NCBI GenBank assembly: GCA_927797885.1
Contig: OV696605.1
Location: 1,029,157-1,093,156, forward strand
From: Gloeomargaritales cyanobacterium VI4D9
GTDB lineage: Bacteria > Cyanobacteriota > Cyanobacteriia > Gloeomargaritales > Gloeomargaritaceae
DNA length: 64,000 bases
Reading direction: 5' to 3'
Below are positions 1 to 9,461 of this stretch, one piece after another (position 1 is the first letter of the stretch; each line of letters opens with the position of its first letter). The notes below the pieces were generated by a model. That model did not search any database. It worked only from the letters and a program-made list of their open reading frames with translations, and was not told where the DNA came from. The position numbers and the translations under genes are program-made.

Positions 1-35
1 CTCTCCCAGTGTAATTGCAAACCCCCAAAGCTGGC

Positions 36-698
36 TTACAACAAGCCCCGGTAGCGAATAAACACCAGCACCATTCCCCAGGAACCCAACGTCACCTTCA
101 CCGCCACCAGCACATTCAACACCGGAATCATCCCCCCACTCACCAAAGCCCCCAACTCCCCCTGGGGCGGCTCCCACCCCGTCAAAGTTAATACGGACAG
201 GACAATGAACATCAAGACCGTCACCTTTTCCCAGGTGGGGATATGCCAGCGTTGGTAAATGCGTTGTAATAACTCCGGCGAAGAGGTCATGGCAATCAAC
301 CCAATCGCCGTACCCCCCGCCACCCCAGCGGCAAACCCACCCCCCGGCGAAAGATGCCCCCGCAGTGCCAATTCCACCCCCACCATCGCGGCAATCGTCG
401 CCCCCAACTGCGCCAACACCACCGAAGGCGCATCCGTGAGTTGGTAAATCCGGCGCAAAGGTCGTTCATTCGCCATCAACTTTTGTACCCCCATGATGGC
501 AATCGTAAAGACAACCACCTCACAGACCGTATCGTATAGCCGATTGCGAAGAATGATTGCCGACACCGTATTGGGAATGCCGCTATCCTGCACCACCGCC
601 GCTACCACCGCCAGGGGAGATTCGGAGATGGGATGGGGCACCACCACCATCTTTACCCCAAAAGCCAACACCGCCAGCACATACACCCACTTTGCCAT
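36..698 (-). CDS. mrpB: Mrp Na+/H+ antiporter: MbhE-like segment fused to MrpB
   Basis: Membrane subunit of the multi-subunit Mrp cation/proton antiporter. Residues about 85-215 form the MnhB/MrpB domain with the hallmark GHLSPGGGF motif. Residues about 30-75 (NRLYDTVCEVVVF) resemble the MbhE-like segment normally at the C-terminus of MrpA, so this looks like an MbhE-MrpB fusion. Its start overlaps the stop of the DUF4040 gene. It is the last gene of the minus-strand run mrpC-D-E-F-G-DUF4040-B. With bicA next door, a role in maintaining the Na+ gradient for bicarbonate uptake is likely. The family assignment is strong; the fused-segment reading is inference. Confidence 0.88.
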   Translation of the reverse strand: MAKWVYVLAVLAFGVKMVVVPHPISESPLAVVAAVVQDSGIPNTVSAIILRNRLYDTVCEVVVFTIAIMGVQKLMANERPLRRIYQLTDAPSVVLAQLGATIAAMVGVELALRGHLSPGGGFAAGVAGGTAIGLIAMTSSPELLQRIYQRWHIPTWEKVTVLMFIVLSVLTLTGWEPPQGELGALVSGGMIPVLNVLVAVKVTLGSWGMVLVFIRYRGLL

Positions 699-1234
699 CA
701 GTGCCCCCCCGTTGCCGCAACCAGCGGTTGGTAATCAACCGTCATGGGAATTGTCCATTCCCTTTGCAGTATTTCGTATAAACGCAGGATGGGGGTGGTC
801 GTGTGAATCCCCATCGGTTCCGAGCAGGTACAGATGACGTGAACCTCCTGCTGTGCCAACCCCTGTGCCAAGTCCGCCGGTTCCGCATAGGTGACCCATT
901 CCACCAACAGGTGCTGTTGCCCCAACACCCGCCGCAGTTCGGTCATCAGGGTTTGCAACTCCTTACCCCGCTGTTCCAGGTCTGCCGTCACGACCCCCAG
1001 GCGCACCACCAAGGACGACCGCACCGCCACCGCATAGAGAATCACCGCCAACAGGGTTCCCACCAGGGCTTCCGTCAACGCCACATCGGCGGCTCCCAAC
1101 AGGGCATAGACCAACGCCGCCACCGACCCCAAAATCCCCCGCACCACCAACGCCCGGTAGGGATTGGTTTGCAGAACCAGCAAGCCCGCCGACAGGGGTA
1201 ATAACGCCGTCAGTACCAGAGTCTCACTCGTCAC
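698..1234 (-). CDS. Mrp antiporter DUF4040/MbhD-like subunit
   Basis: 178-residue protein with about three membrane segments in residues 1-85, including the AADVALTEALVG stretch typical of the MbhD/DUF4040 domain of MrpA. The C-terminal half is soluble and less conserved. Standard MrpA carries a NuoL-like antiporter domain followed by DUF4040 and MbhE. Here DUF4040 stands alone and no MrpA N-terminal domain lies in the cluster. The start overlaps mrpG by 11 bases, indicating translational coupling. Confidence 0.82.
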   Translation of the reverse strand: MTSETLVLTALLPLSAGLLVLQTNPYRALVVRGILGSVAALVYALLGAADVALTEALVGTLLAVILYAVAVRSSLVVRLGVVTADLEQRGKELQTLMTELRRVLGQQHLLVEWVTYAEPADLAQGLAQQEVHVICTCSEPMGIHTTTPILRLYEILQREWTIPMTVDYQPLVAATGGH

Positions 1235-1505
1235 GCCTTAGCTCCGGTGGGTGGGCACAATAAGCCAACACATACCCCAGCACCGTATTCCACATCACCA
1301 GGGACAGCACCGCCAACAACCACAACGACCATTCCTGCGGACGGCGGATCAGCAAACCCACCATCAACGCCAGGGAACCCAAGGTATCCGCCACCGATAG
1401 ATAGTGCAACTTAAATAAAATCGAACGGCGGGTCAGCAGGATGGGCGTGCCCCACCACCAGAGAATCAGCCCGACCCCAAAACACACCCCGCTGGCAATG
1501 TCCAC
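1224..1505 (-). CDS. mrpG: Mrp antiporter subunit G
   Basis: Small 93-residue membrane protein with three predicted helices, matching MnhG/MrpG in size and in the conserved segment around LHYLSVADTLGSLALM. It lies 3 bases after mrpF and overlaps the next gene, so it belongs to a single operon. It is a structural subunit of the Mrp complex in the plasma membrane. Confidence 0.85.
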   Translation of the reverse strand: MDIASGVCFGVGLILWWWGTPILLTRRSILFKLHYLSVADTLGSLALMVGLLIRRPQEWSLWLLAVLSLVMWNTVLGYVLAYCAHPPELRRDE

Positions 1506-1508
1506 GCT

Positions 1509-1769
1509 TTACCTCCCCGTCTGTGCCATGCGCCGCAGTAAATGCGCCAACAACATAAACCCCGCATTCCCCACCGCCAGGGTAATCACCCCCACCAACC
1601 CCATCATCCAGTCATCCCGCATTACCGCCACCAGCAACATAATCAGCGACGACTTCGTGGCAACACTGGAAAGTGCCAACATGGTCTCCCAAATATCCCC
1701 CCGCCGGGTCATCTGATAAATCGGGATTAAAAATGCCCCGATCATCCCCCACAAAACCACCGTTAACAT
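1509..1769 (-). CDS. mrpF: Mrp antiporter subunit F
   Basis: 86-residue, three-helix membrane protein of the MrpF/PhaF type. Its start codon shares a base with the mrpE stop. Position (E-F-G order) and size identify it more firmly than sequence motifs, because MrpF proteins are short and variable. Confidence 0.78.
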   Translation of the reverse strand: MLTVVLWGMIGAFLIPIYQMTRRGDIWETMLALSSVATKSSLIMLLVAVMRDDWMMGLVGVITLAVGNAGFMLLAHLLRRMAQTGR

Positions 1770-2173
1770 CAGGATTTTTGCCCCCCTGAATGATTGTCCG
1801 CTGGCGGGTATAAATAATGCACCACATACCCCTCCGGTTCCTGATAATTCAACACAATCGTTTTCGGCGTAAAGGTAATCAAAAACGTATCCAAAAAAAT
1901 CAACCCCGGGGTGCGGTTGGGAGCCACCGCTTGCACCTGAATGTTCTCCTGGGTATGGGGATTAACCATCATTTCCACCGCTTCCCGATAAGCCTGGGGA
2001 ATCGCCCGTAGCATCTGCCCCAACCCCCGCCCCAACTCTGTCCAATTCCGCCGCACCCGCATCCCCCCCGGCAGGAGCACCGCCACCAGCAAGCCCACCA
2101 GCAGATTCACCCCCGTAAAATTCGCCGTCAGCAGGAGCCACAGGGTCAATCGCAGGAGAATCGTCCCTACCAT
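1769..2173 (-). CDS. mrpE: Mrp antiporter subunit E
   Basis: 134-residue protein. N-terminal helices (about residues 3-40) are followed by a soluble tail, the usual MrpE layout. A longer in-frame opening extends upstream, but it only overlaps mrpD in another frame. The ATG at 2173 places the N-terminus on the MrpE hydrophobic start (MVGTILLRL) and overlaps the mrpD stop by 7 bases, as expected in this operon. Confidence 0.82.
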   Translation of the reverse strand: MVGTILLRLTLWLLLTANFTGVNLLVGLLVAVLLPGGMRVRRNWTELGRGLGQMLRAIPQAYREAVEMMVNPHTQENIQVQAVAPNRTPGLIFLDTFLITFTPKTIVLNYQEPEGYVVHYLYPPADNHSGGQKS

Positions 2174-3600
2174 GCCCACACCAACCCAAATAGCACCACC
2201 AACCCCAAACTCATCAACCCCAATATCTGCTCCACCTGCTCCCAGCCCCGGGGCAAAGCCACCTGCACCCGCCGCACTACCCCCCAATATAACCCCCACC
2301 CGCAGGCGATGATCACCAAAGGTTTGAGGATATTCCCCCAGGTAAACGCCTCGTAATACACCCCATTCGCCACCAACAAGCCCCCCAACAACACCCCCAT
2401 CGCCCACCAAAAACCCGCCGGTAATGGGGTTGGAAGCGGTTTCCAAGGCAGAAAAAACGCCCCCGCATAAATCGTTGCCGTCCCCACCGCCGCCCCCGTC
2501 ATCCCCCACACCTGCCAGGGCAGGAGATTTTTCATCGTCAACACCTTCGCCCCAAACCCCGCCAACAGGGGAAACCCGGAGATAGAAAAACACGCCAACG
2601 CCCAAGGGATGCCCAAGGTGCGGGGAATCCCCTGCTGTTGCAACACCCCCAGATTCCGGCTCGGTAACTGTCCCGCCACAAGAAACAACGCCCCTTTCAC
2701 CAACCCGTGCGCCAGGGCATAAAACCCCCCCACTTCAGGAGCCGCCAAAATAAACCCCACCTGGGACGTGGTACTCCACGCCAGCACCCGCTTCACATCC
2801 CGTTCAAAAATTCCACACCCCACCCCCAGCAGTGCCGTGCCCACCCCCAGCAACCGCACCACCGGCTCCACCTCCGGCACCAGCAACGCACAGCGGATCA
2901 AAGGCAACACCGCCGCCTTCACCACCACCCCCGACAGCAGAGCCGACACCGGTGCCGCCGCCTCCCCATGCGTCATGGGCAACCACAACCCCAACGGAAA
3001 CACCCCCCCCTTGACCAACAACCCCAGCAACAGCAACGCCGCCGCCTCCGGGGGAGCCTCCCCCAACCCCACAAAATCAAACGAATGGTGAGATTCATAC
3101 ACCAACACCGCCCCCACCAAATAAAACAACATCGCCACATTACTCACCAACAAATACCGCAACCCCACCCAAATGACCCGCTCATTCCCTGGGTAAGTAA
3201 TCAATAAAAACGCCGCAATGCCCAACACCTCCAACGCCACATATAAACTGATCCAATCCGTACTGGCAAACGCCACATTAATACTGCCATGTAGCATCAA
3301 AACCTGGGCGAAAAAAAACGGGGTTTTATCACTCTCCCAAAGGGTAAAAATTACGGCAATCGTCACCAGGGCATTGGTAATGATCAAAAAACTGGTCAGG
3401 TCATCCAAAAATAAACCCACCCCAAAACTATCCAGCAAACGTAAACGCACCGGTTCCGGTTGCACCGCCAAAGTCAAGCCATACCCCAAGGAAAAAAAGC
3501 CCTGCGCCAACGCCAAAGACCGGGTCAATTGGGGCAATAAATAGATCACAAATCCCAGGCAAAAGCCACTGGCGACCCAGACCACCGTGAGGGTATTCAT
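2167..3600 (-). CDS. mrpD: Mrp antiporter subunit D (NuoL/M/N-like)
   Basis: 477-residue polytopic membrane protein of the proton-translocating NuoL/M/N family. It shows the TM5 glutamate region (LYVALEVLGIAAFLL) and the TM7/TM8 lysine region (KGGVFPLGLWLPMTHGEAAA and VVVKAAVLPLI). It is the only large antiporter-like subunit in the cluster; canonical Mrp complexes have both an MrpA and an MrpD. It overlaps mrpC at its start and mrpE at its end by a few bases. Confidence 0.88.
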   Translation of the reverse strand: MNTLTVVWVASGFCLGFVIYLLPQLTRSLALAQGFFSLGYGLTLAVQPEPVRLRLLDSFGVGLFLDDLTSFLIITNALVTIAVIFTLWESDKTPFFFAQVLMLHGSINVAFASTDWISLYVALEVLGIAAFLLITYPGNERVIWVGLRYLLVSNVAMLFYLVGAVLVYESHHSFDFVGLGEAPPEAAALLLLGLLVKGGVFPLGLWLPMTHGEAAAPVSALLSGVVVKAAVLPLIRCALLVPEVEPVVRLLGVGTALLGVGCGIFERDVKRVLAWSTTSQVGFILAAPEVGGFYALAHGLVKGALFLVAGQLPSRNLGVLQQQGIPRTLGIPWALACFSISGFPLLAGFGAKVLTMKNLLPWQVWGMTGAAVGTATIYAGAFFLPWKPLPTPLPAGFWWAMGVLLGGLLVANGVYYEAFTWGNILKPLVIIACGWGLYWGVVRRVQVALPRGWEQVEQILGLMSLGLVVLFGLVWAW

Positions 3601-3935
3601 CGGGAATTTTTTAACTCAATATCACGAACATCCAACGTGGGATAGGAACGGGACAACTTCATCACCCCCACCAACATCAACGCCTGAATGGATAACCCAA
3701 TCACAATCGCCGTTAAAATCACCGCTTGGGGCACGGGATCAGCATAATCCACCTGCCGTTGCGGAATTAAAATCGGCGTAAACACCCCCCTCCGTGCCGC
3801 CGATAGCACATAATAAGCAATCACCCCCGTACTCATCATATCCATCGCAATTACTTTCATAATCAGATTCCGTTTGTATAGTAAACCCAAAAAACCCAAA
3901 AAAATCGTAGCAAACACACAGACTTCTAAAAACAT
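3597..3935 (-). CDS. mrpC: Mrp antiporter subunit C (NuoK-like)
   Basis: 112-residue NuoK/MrpC-type protein with three helices and the segment DPVPQAVILTAIVIG, diagnostic of MrpC (DPLPQALVLTAIVI in relatives). It is the first gene of the minus-strand Mrp operon. The 147-base gap to bicA probably holds the promoter, although no clear -35/-10 pair was recognised. Confidence 0.88.
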   Translation of the reverse strand: MFLEVCVFATIFLGFLGLLYKRNLIMKVIAMDMMSTGVIAYYVLSAARRGVFTPILIPQRQVDYADPVPQAVILTAIVIGLSIQALMLVGVMKLSRSYPTLDVRDIELKNSR

Positions 3936-4082
3936 GACGATTCCCTACAGCACAGAAAATATAGTCATTCCAAACAAATTTGAGACATTTACCGTTACCC
4001 CTAAACCCTGTCCCAGAGCGAGAAAGAAGAGTTACGGGTACCTAAAAATGTCTCGTTGTAACAACTATATCTAACTATATCT

Positions 4083-5777
4083 CTAAGAGCGGAGAACTTC
4101 CTGACCACCTCCCACCAGAGAATGGCTAACCGGTATGTTCAACTCTACCAAAGCCTTCGCCAGCGCCAAACGGCGTTCACTCACCAAATGATCCAAGGGC
4201 AAACGGTCTAACACCCCAAACTTGTGCAGGCGATTGTGGGTATCCCCTGCCGCCCCCACAATGTACACCACCCGCCCCTGTTCCAGGGCTTCTAAAACCA
4301 TATTTTCAATCGCCAAACAAGCCGTCACCCCCAACATGGGCACATCGGTTAAATCCAAAATAATTGCCCCGACATTTCCCATAGCGGCGTGTTCCCGGGC
4401 AATCGCTTTCGCCACCCCAAAAATCATCGGCCCACTCAGATAAAACAGCAACACTTGCCCATTGGCTTGATTGAGTAATTTTTTTTCCTCATCACTCAAA
4501 TGAATCGCATCATCCGCATCGGTAATCGTTTTCACTTCTTTCGATTGCAAGGCTGACAACCGTTCAATGGTGAGGATATTGGCTATAAATACCCCCACAA
4601 ACACCGCCACAATTAAATCCACAAATACGGTTAACAACAAAACCCCATACATGATCAAGGTTGCCCTGGTAGAAACCACATGGGCACGTTTGAGAAAACT
4701 CCAATCCAAAATATCAATCCCCACCTTAATGGCAATCCCCGCCAAAACCGCCATCGGAATATTCTGCATCAGGGGTGCCGCTCCCAGCACAATCGCCAGT
4801 AACACCAACGCCCGGGTAATCCCGGAAAGAGCCGTTTTCGCCCCCGTTTGGATGTTGACCACCGTGCCCATCGTCGCCCCGGCTCCTGGCAAACCCCCAC
4901 ATAAACCCGACATAAAATTGCCAATGCCCTGCCCAATTAACTCCTTATTAGAATCATGTTCCGTGCGGGTCAAACTGTCAGCAATCACAGATGTTAATAA
5001 CGTATCAATACACCCTAAAATCGCCAACATAAACGCTTCGGCGAGAATTCTAGTGGCTTTTAGGGGGGTAAATGTGGGTAGATTGAGGGAAGGTAACCCC
5101 ACCGGAATTTGCCCAATCACCCGGATATTATCATCCCCAAAAAATACGATAGCAACCACCGTGCCGACGATTAATGCCAACAATTGGGGCGGACAAAATC
5201 GCTTCCACCCGGAAGGCATGACAAAAATAATGGCTAATGCTAATGCCCCCAAAAATAATTCATTGGGGTTGATTTGAGTTAATAATTCTGGCAGGGCTTG
5301 AAGGGTACCCAACACCCCCCCTTTCGGAGCTTTTTGACCCAAAAAAGGCGCAATTTGTAAAACGATTAAAATTACCCCAATTCCCGACATGAACCCGGAA
5401 ATCACGCTGTAGGGCATGAGGGTAATATATTTTCCTAACTTAAATATCCCAAAAAGAATCTGGAACACGCCCGCCAGCATCACCACGGTAAACGCCATCG
5501 CCAGCCCATGTTCCGGGTCAGCCGCCGTGAAACTCGCCACAATCGTGGTCATCACCACCGTCATCGGGCCGGTGGGTTCGGAAATGAGAGCCGGTGTCCC
5601 CCCGAACAGGGCGGCAAAGAACCCGACAAATACTGCCCCGTACAAGCCAGCCACCGGATTGCCCACAGCGGCCACCCCAAACGTCAGTGCTAGGGGAATG
5701 GAAACAATGGCGGTGGTAATGCCACCAAAAATATCCCCTCGCAAATTGTCAAATCGAATCACATTGGTGATGGGCAT
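4083..5777 (-). CDS. bicA: BicA Na+-dependent bicarbonate transporter (SulP family)
   Basis: SulP-family transporter with a long membrane domain (first about 400 residues) and a C-terminal STAS domain (GAIILDLTDVPMLGVTA). It resembles cyanobacterial BicA throughout, e.g. RGDIFGG near the start, EPTGPMTVV, DSLTRTEH-SNKEL and LSGPMIFGVAKAI. BicA imports bicarbonate with Na+ for the CO2-concentrating mechanism. The ATG at 5777 gives an N-terminus (MPITN) aligned with known BicA; another in-frame ATG lies at 5831. The neighbouring Mrp operon can regenerate the Na+ gradient. Confidence 0.92.
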   Translation of the reverse strand: MPITNVIRFDNLRGDIFGGITTAIVSIPLALTFGVAAVGNPVAGLYGAVFVGFFAALFGGTPALISEPTGPMTVVMTTIVASFTAADPEHGLAMAFTVVMLAGVFQILFGIFKLGKYITLMPYSVISGFMSGIGVILIVLQIAPFLGQKAPKGGVLGTLQALPELLTQINPNELFLGALALAIIFVMPSGWKRFCPPQLLALIVGTVVAIVFFGDDNIRVIGQIPVGLPSLNLPTFTPLKATRILAEAFMLAILGCIDTLLTSVIADSLTRTEHDSNKELIGQGIGNFMSGLCGGLPGAGATMGTVVNIQTGAKTALSGITRALVLLAIVLGAAPLMQNIPMAVLAGIAIKVGIDILDWSFLKRAHVVSTRATLIMYGVLLLTVFVDLIVAVFVGVFIANILTIERLSALQSKEVKTITDADDAIHLSDEEKKLLNQANGQVLLFYLSGPMIFGVAKAIAREHAAMGNVGAIILDLTDVPMLGVTACLAIENMVLEALEQGRVVYIVGAAGDTHNRLHKFGVLDRLPLDHLVSERRLALAKALVELNIPVSHSLVGGGQEVLRS

Positions 5778-6003
5778 GGGAACAGGTATAGAACGGGTAC
5801 ATGAACTCACTATAGGGAAAAAGTTCCCCAAATCCAGTTAGACCTAATTAGCAATACGACTTTACTTTGATAAGGCTTTGAAGCCGTCAGTGGCAACCCA
5901 TGCAATAAATATTAACACTCAACACTTCTGGATCGCAGATAAGTAGAAAGTCCTATTTCTAAGTATATGAGAAAGACATCTGTAGTTATGTTTTTGTACT
6001 TAT

Positions 6004-6142
6004 GTAGCAATCCCAAATGAGTTTAGAACAGGGGTCGCAGGGGCACCGCCCCCGTAAAAGAAGCACCTGCGGTGTATGGTTCTGAAAAATTTTTGTATGC
6101 CTACGGCACGCAAGCTAATGCAAATCAAGTAGGATTGCTATA
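6004..6142. repeat. R2 palindromic repeat, copy 1
   Basis: Starts GTAGCAATCC and ends AGGATTGCTATA, flanking a GC-rich core (GGGGTCGCAGGGGCACCG). The same ends and core recur at many places in this window, including near 9318, 9603, 31640, 34282, 40508, 51865 and 56197. It has no coding capacity, and TATAG ends suggest TA-targeted insertion. Confidence 0.8.
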
Positions 6143-6322
6143 GCGAAGCCATTGGTAACTAAAAGGACAGTACATCGCCTCGTACAACAGTATAAACAGA
6201 CTCAAGACTTGACGAAAGTAGGGACGTTAGGCTGTGCCGTGCCGGAGGCATAGCGAGTTGGAATTTTAGAACAAAATCAAGTGGAGATTTTAGGCATTGT
6301 TCAAGGGTATCCAGATAAGGGC
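6143..6322 (+). pseudogene. IS630-type transposase N-terminal relic
   Basis: Translating directly after the R2 repeat gives RTVHRLVQQYKQTQDLT, then an internal stop, then ILEQNQVEILGIVQGYPD. This matches the helix-turn-helix and linker of IS630-type transposases. The rest is lost, and an R3-like end (GGGCACCTC) begins at the 3' edge. It is a decayed fragment cut by repeats on both sides. Confidence 0.5.
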
Positions 6323-6362
6323 ACCTCTATTTATTTGTACCCATTGAAAGTTATGTCGCTAG

Positions 6363-6537
6363 CAGAAGTGTTGAATCTTAAGATTTTGAGGGTTTGTGCC
6401 AAAATGTGCATCTAACCTGATGATACAAAACATTGTCATTTAGGGGCTAGATTCTCATTTATAACAAAAAATTTTCTCATTAAGTGTTTTGCCTGGCTCG
6501 AATTTATGAACTTTTGTTGCAGGGTTCAACACTACTG
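6363..6537. mobile_element. R1 MITE, copy 1 (175 bp)
   Basis: 175-bp non-coding element with terminal inverted repeats CAGAAGTGTTGAA and TTCAACACTACTG. It is flanked by a perfect 9-bp target duplication TGTCGCTAG (6354-6362 and 6538-6546). Two more copies of the same length are at 16291 and 37618. The ends match those of the IS4-type element at 14559-15666, which probably supplies the transposase. Confidence 0.9.
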
Positions 6538-6621
6538 TGTCGCTAGAATGCCCATACTACTAAGAACCAAGACGGGGGCTACGCCCCTGCAACCCATTTT
6601 TAGAAGTGCCCTTCTGCCACT

Positions 6622-8704
6622 TTATGACCAGTTAATTGCATCCAAATCGGCGGCACGTTGAAACCGTTTCCGCAAATCCTGAATCAGGTGGGGGTCGTTG
6701 GTTTTTAAGCTCACTTCCCGGCTGGTGCCACTGCCCCCTAGGAGCGCATGACTGCCCACCAGGGCGAATTGGTCGTCACTGACCAGGTAATGCTCATGGG
6801 TGCCGATGATTTTAAGGCGTAGGTGGTCGGGAAATTCCTGTTCGAGTTGTTCCAAATCCCCCAGGGCGTTGTATTTCCAGGAGAATCGCCCCGGTCCTTC
6901 CCGCCATTGGTTGCGTTTGTTGCGGCAAAGCTCCTGGGCTTTGATGTCCTGGGCATCCCCCCAACCGATGGAGACCCGCACCCCTTGGGCGAGTAACTGC
7001 CGGAGGGCTTGCAAAAAGGGACGGTCAATGGCTTGTTGGCTCAGCCAGGGGGGAAACGATGATGAGTTCCTGGGTGGTTTGGGTCAGTGCCTGCTGCAGG
7101 ACTTCCCGCCCCCCAAACCGGTCGGTCACCAGTTCATAGCGGTAGTTGGGGAGTTTTTCTAACTGCTGATTAATGGTTTTAGCCCAGTCCTGAATGGCGG
7201 CGGCGACTTGGTGAGGAACCTGCTGGAGTTGGGCTTGGGTGGTCTGCCACTGCTGTTCCATCTGGTTTTGGCGGCTGGCGAGGGTCTGGGTGGATTCCCG
7301 CAGGTCGCCGTGGCTGTGGTCAATTTGGCTGACCAGTTGCGCCATCTCCGTAAGTTGCTGTTGCAGTTGGGGTAGGTCGTTTAAGCTGCTGAGTTGGGCT
7401 TGGGTGCGGCTGAGTTCCTGTTTGACCTGTTGGAGTTGTTGGGTGTGCCCCTGGTTGAGGGCTTCCATCTGCTGGCTGAGTTGGGTCAGGGTCTGGCGGA
7501 CTTGGGTGAGGGCGGCGGGTTCGGGGGCATTTTGTAATTCGGTGAGGTCGCTTTGGAGGGTGGCGAGGGTGGTGGCAAGGGGCGCAAGCTGGTTTTGTTG
7601 TTGGATTTGTTGCTGGTGCAGTCGCTCTACGGCGGTTACCAGGGGCAAAAGGGCGGCACGGCTGACCTGACTGCGGGTTTGTTGGTGGAGTTGATTCACC
7701 CGCTCGTGCAATGCCTGGATCGCCTGGGTTTGTTGCTCCAACTGGTGCAAGCGGGGTTCCCAGGAGGCAACCTGGGCTTGCTGGGCGTGGAGTTGCTGGA
7801 GTTCTTCCCTGACCTTTTGGGTTAATCGTTGCTGTTGCTGGTGTTGGCTGACCACCTGTGCCAAATCCTGTTGCAGTTTTTGGATCAGGGGAGCCAGTTT
7901 GGTTTGGCTGTGGAGTTCCCGCTCCAACCGTCCCACCGCTTCCCGTACCTGGAGGGTGGCAACGACATCCTGCCCTAATCGTTCGACGGCGGACTGGAGG
8001 CGTTGGGTGGCGGTTTCAAGGGTGGCAATTTGGGTTTTGAGGGCTTGGGGGGCGGTGATCTGTTCGCTGAGGTACTGCAATTGGGCTTCCAGGGGTTGCA
8101 CATCCACCACCGGAGTTTGCCGGAGGTGTTGCACCTGGGTTTGCAGTTGGGCGGCTTGGCGTTGCAATTGCTCTAGCCCTTTTTCCATCTGAGCGACCTG
8201 CTCTGCCCTGGGAAATTCCCCCAGATTTTGACTTAATTCCCCCAGCCCGGTGCGGAGGCTAACGTACTGCTCTTGTAATTGGGCGAGTTGGGTTTGCAGG
8301 GGTTGCAGATTCAAGCCTTCTACGCTCTCCAGCCGTTGATCCATTTCCTGGTGGAGGTTGCCCAATGCCCGTTGCAGTTCCTGTAATGATTGTTCCAGGG
8401 GGGTGAGGTTCACCGGTTCGGGCAGGAGGGTCACATCCTGGAGGCGGCGGCGCAGAAACTTGATGTCGGTGCTGTAGCGTTGGTTGAGGCTTTCCAGGGC
8501 GGTCAGGAGCAATTGTTGCTGGCTGGTTTCCAACTGGTTGCGGTGGAGCAGATTCACCAACAGCGCCAAGGACATGGGTAGGGCGGCGAGCACCACCTGC
8601 TGGGAGACGGCGGCGACCACAGTTCCCACCAAGGACACCAGCACCAGTCCATATTCCGTTATTTCTAACCAAGTGCGGCGGGTCACGGGTTGACCATTCC
8701 TCAA
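6622..8704 (-). pseudogene. Membrane-anchored coiled-coil protein with PLD-like C-terminus, frameshifted
   Basis: Two abutting reading frames (7025-8704 and 6622-7014) make sense as one protein of about 690 residues. It has a transmembrane segment near residues 10-45, a very long Gln-rich coiled coil (about 60-500), and a C-terminal PLD-like domain (IIGTHEHYLVSDDQFALVGS). The first frame ends shortly after LIIVSP. Shifting by one base in a run of six C (G on plus, 7048-7053) restores SPWLSQQAID and continues into the second frame. The break may be a real mutation, a sequencing error or slippage. The PLD-like part lacks an obvious HxK catalytic motif. Function is unknown; the downstream lipoprotein gene order suggests an envelope role. 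Confidence 0.7.
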
Positions 8705-8732
8705 GTGGGTTTGCCCTGATTCCTAATGTAGT

Positions 8733-9272
8733 TCAATTTGCCGGAGGAGGGGTGGGATTTTCTATCACTTGAAAGGAATCGAAAAATTGTGCCAAATCTG
8801 CCTCTTGCTCCTGGGGCACGATGGCGTACAGTCCATAAACTCGCTGACCGACAAAATAAAACCGCACCTTGGCGACCCCACCGCCGGTCAAGCGTTCGGG
8901 GGGGATGGTCACGGTCATTTCCCGCCCCGGATGGCGATTGAGGGTGACTTGGCGTTCTTGGGTCACCTGCCCCTGTACCCGTTGTTGCGCCTGGGCTTTG
9001 AGTTGCGCCCACACCAGAGGCGAATTGGCTAACCGAGCCACCGGCTGGTCATATTGGCTAAACACCACCGCATAGGAACCCTTGGGGCGGTTCACTCCCC
9101 AGGCTTGGGTGGTCACTTCCCCCACGCCGGTTTCCAGGGTGCGTTGTTCCTGCTGGGGTGTACCGGGGAAATCCACCTGAAACCCATCCCCTTGTACCGT
9201 TTGCCAATGAGTGCCCAGTTGACAACCACTGACCACCAGCCCTGCGCCAATCCCCCACCACCAGGATTTCAT
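8733..9272 (-). CDS. Predicted lipoprotein of unknown function
   Basis: 179-residue protein with a lipoprotein signal peptide (charged start, hydrophobic run, lipobox VSGC at about residues 14-17). The rest is one globular domain with no family I recognise. It reads in the same direction as the coiled-coil/PLD gene, 28 bases upstream of it, so the two are probably co-transcribed. Confidence 0.72.
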   Translation of the reverse strand: MKSWWWGIGAGLVVSGCQLGTHWQTVQGDGFQVDFPGTPQQEQRTLETGVGEVTTQAWGVNRPKGSYAVVFSQYDQPVARLANSPLVWAQLKAQAQQRVQGQVTQERQVTLNRHPGREMTVTIPPERLTGGGVAKVRFYFVGQRVYGLYAIVPQEQEADLAQFFDSFQVIENPTPPPAN

Positions 9273-9317
9273 AGATTACCAGTACAATGGAATGACTTTA
9301 TTGTAACAGCGATTAAC

Positions 9318-9385
9318 CATAGCAATCCTAAATGAGAATAGGGGTCGCAGGGCACCGCCCCGTTTTGGTTCTCAGGAATTTTATT
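9318..9385. repeat. R2 palindromic repeat, copy 2 (one end only)
   Basis: Begins ATAGCAATCCTAAATGAGAA, followed by the GGGGTCGCAGGGCACCG core. The distal inverted end is not recognisable, so this copy is truncated or diverged. It lies upstream of tRNA-Arg; another copy lies downstream. Confidence 0.65.
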
Positions 9386-9461
9386 ATTCTATTATTCACA
9401 TAGATCATCTGAAATTGCATGGCTGGATGTGGGCACTGGGGGTTAAAATCAGGAATCGTTT

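Noticed and set aside
1769-2605. Long 278-residue reading frame covering mrpE
   Set aside because: The first half is Gly-rich antisense-like sequence inside mrpD in another frame; the real MrpE starts at 2173.
2707-3207. Pro/His/Gln-rich frames on the plus strand opposite mrpD
   Set aside because: Low-complexity antisense frames caused by GC-rich codon bias; no ribosome sites or family features.
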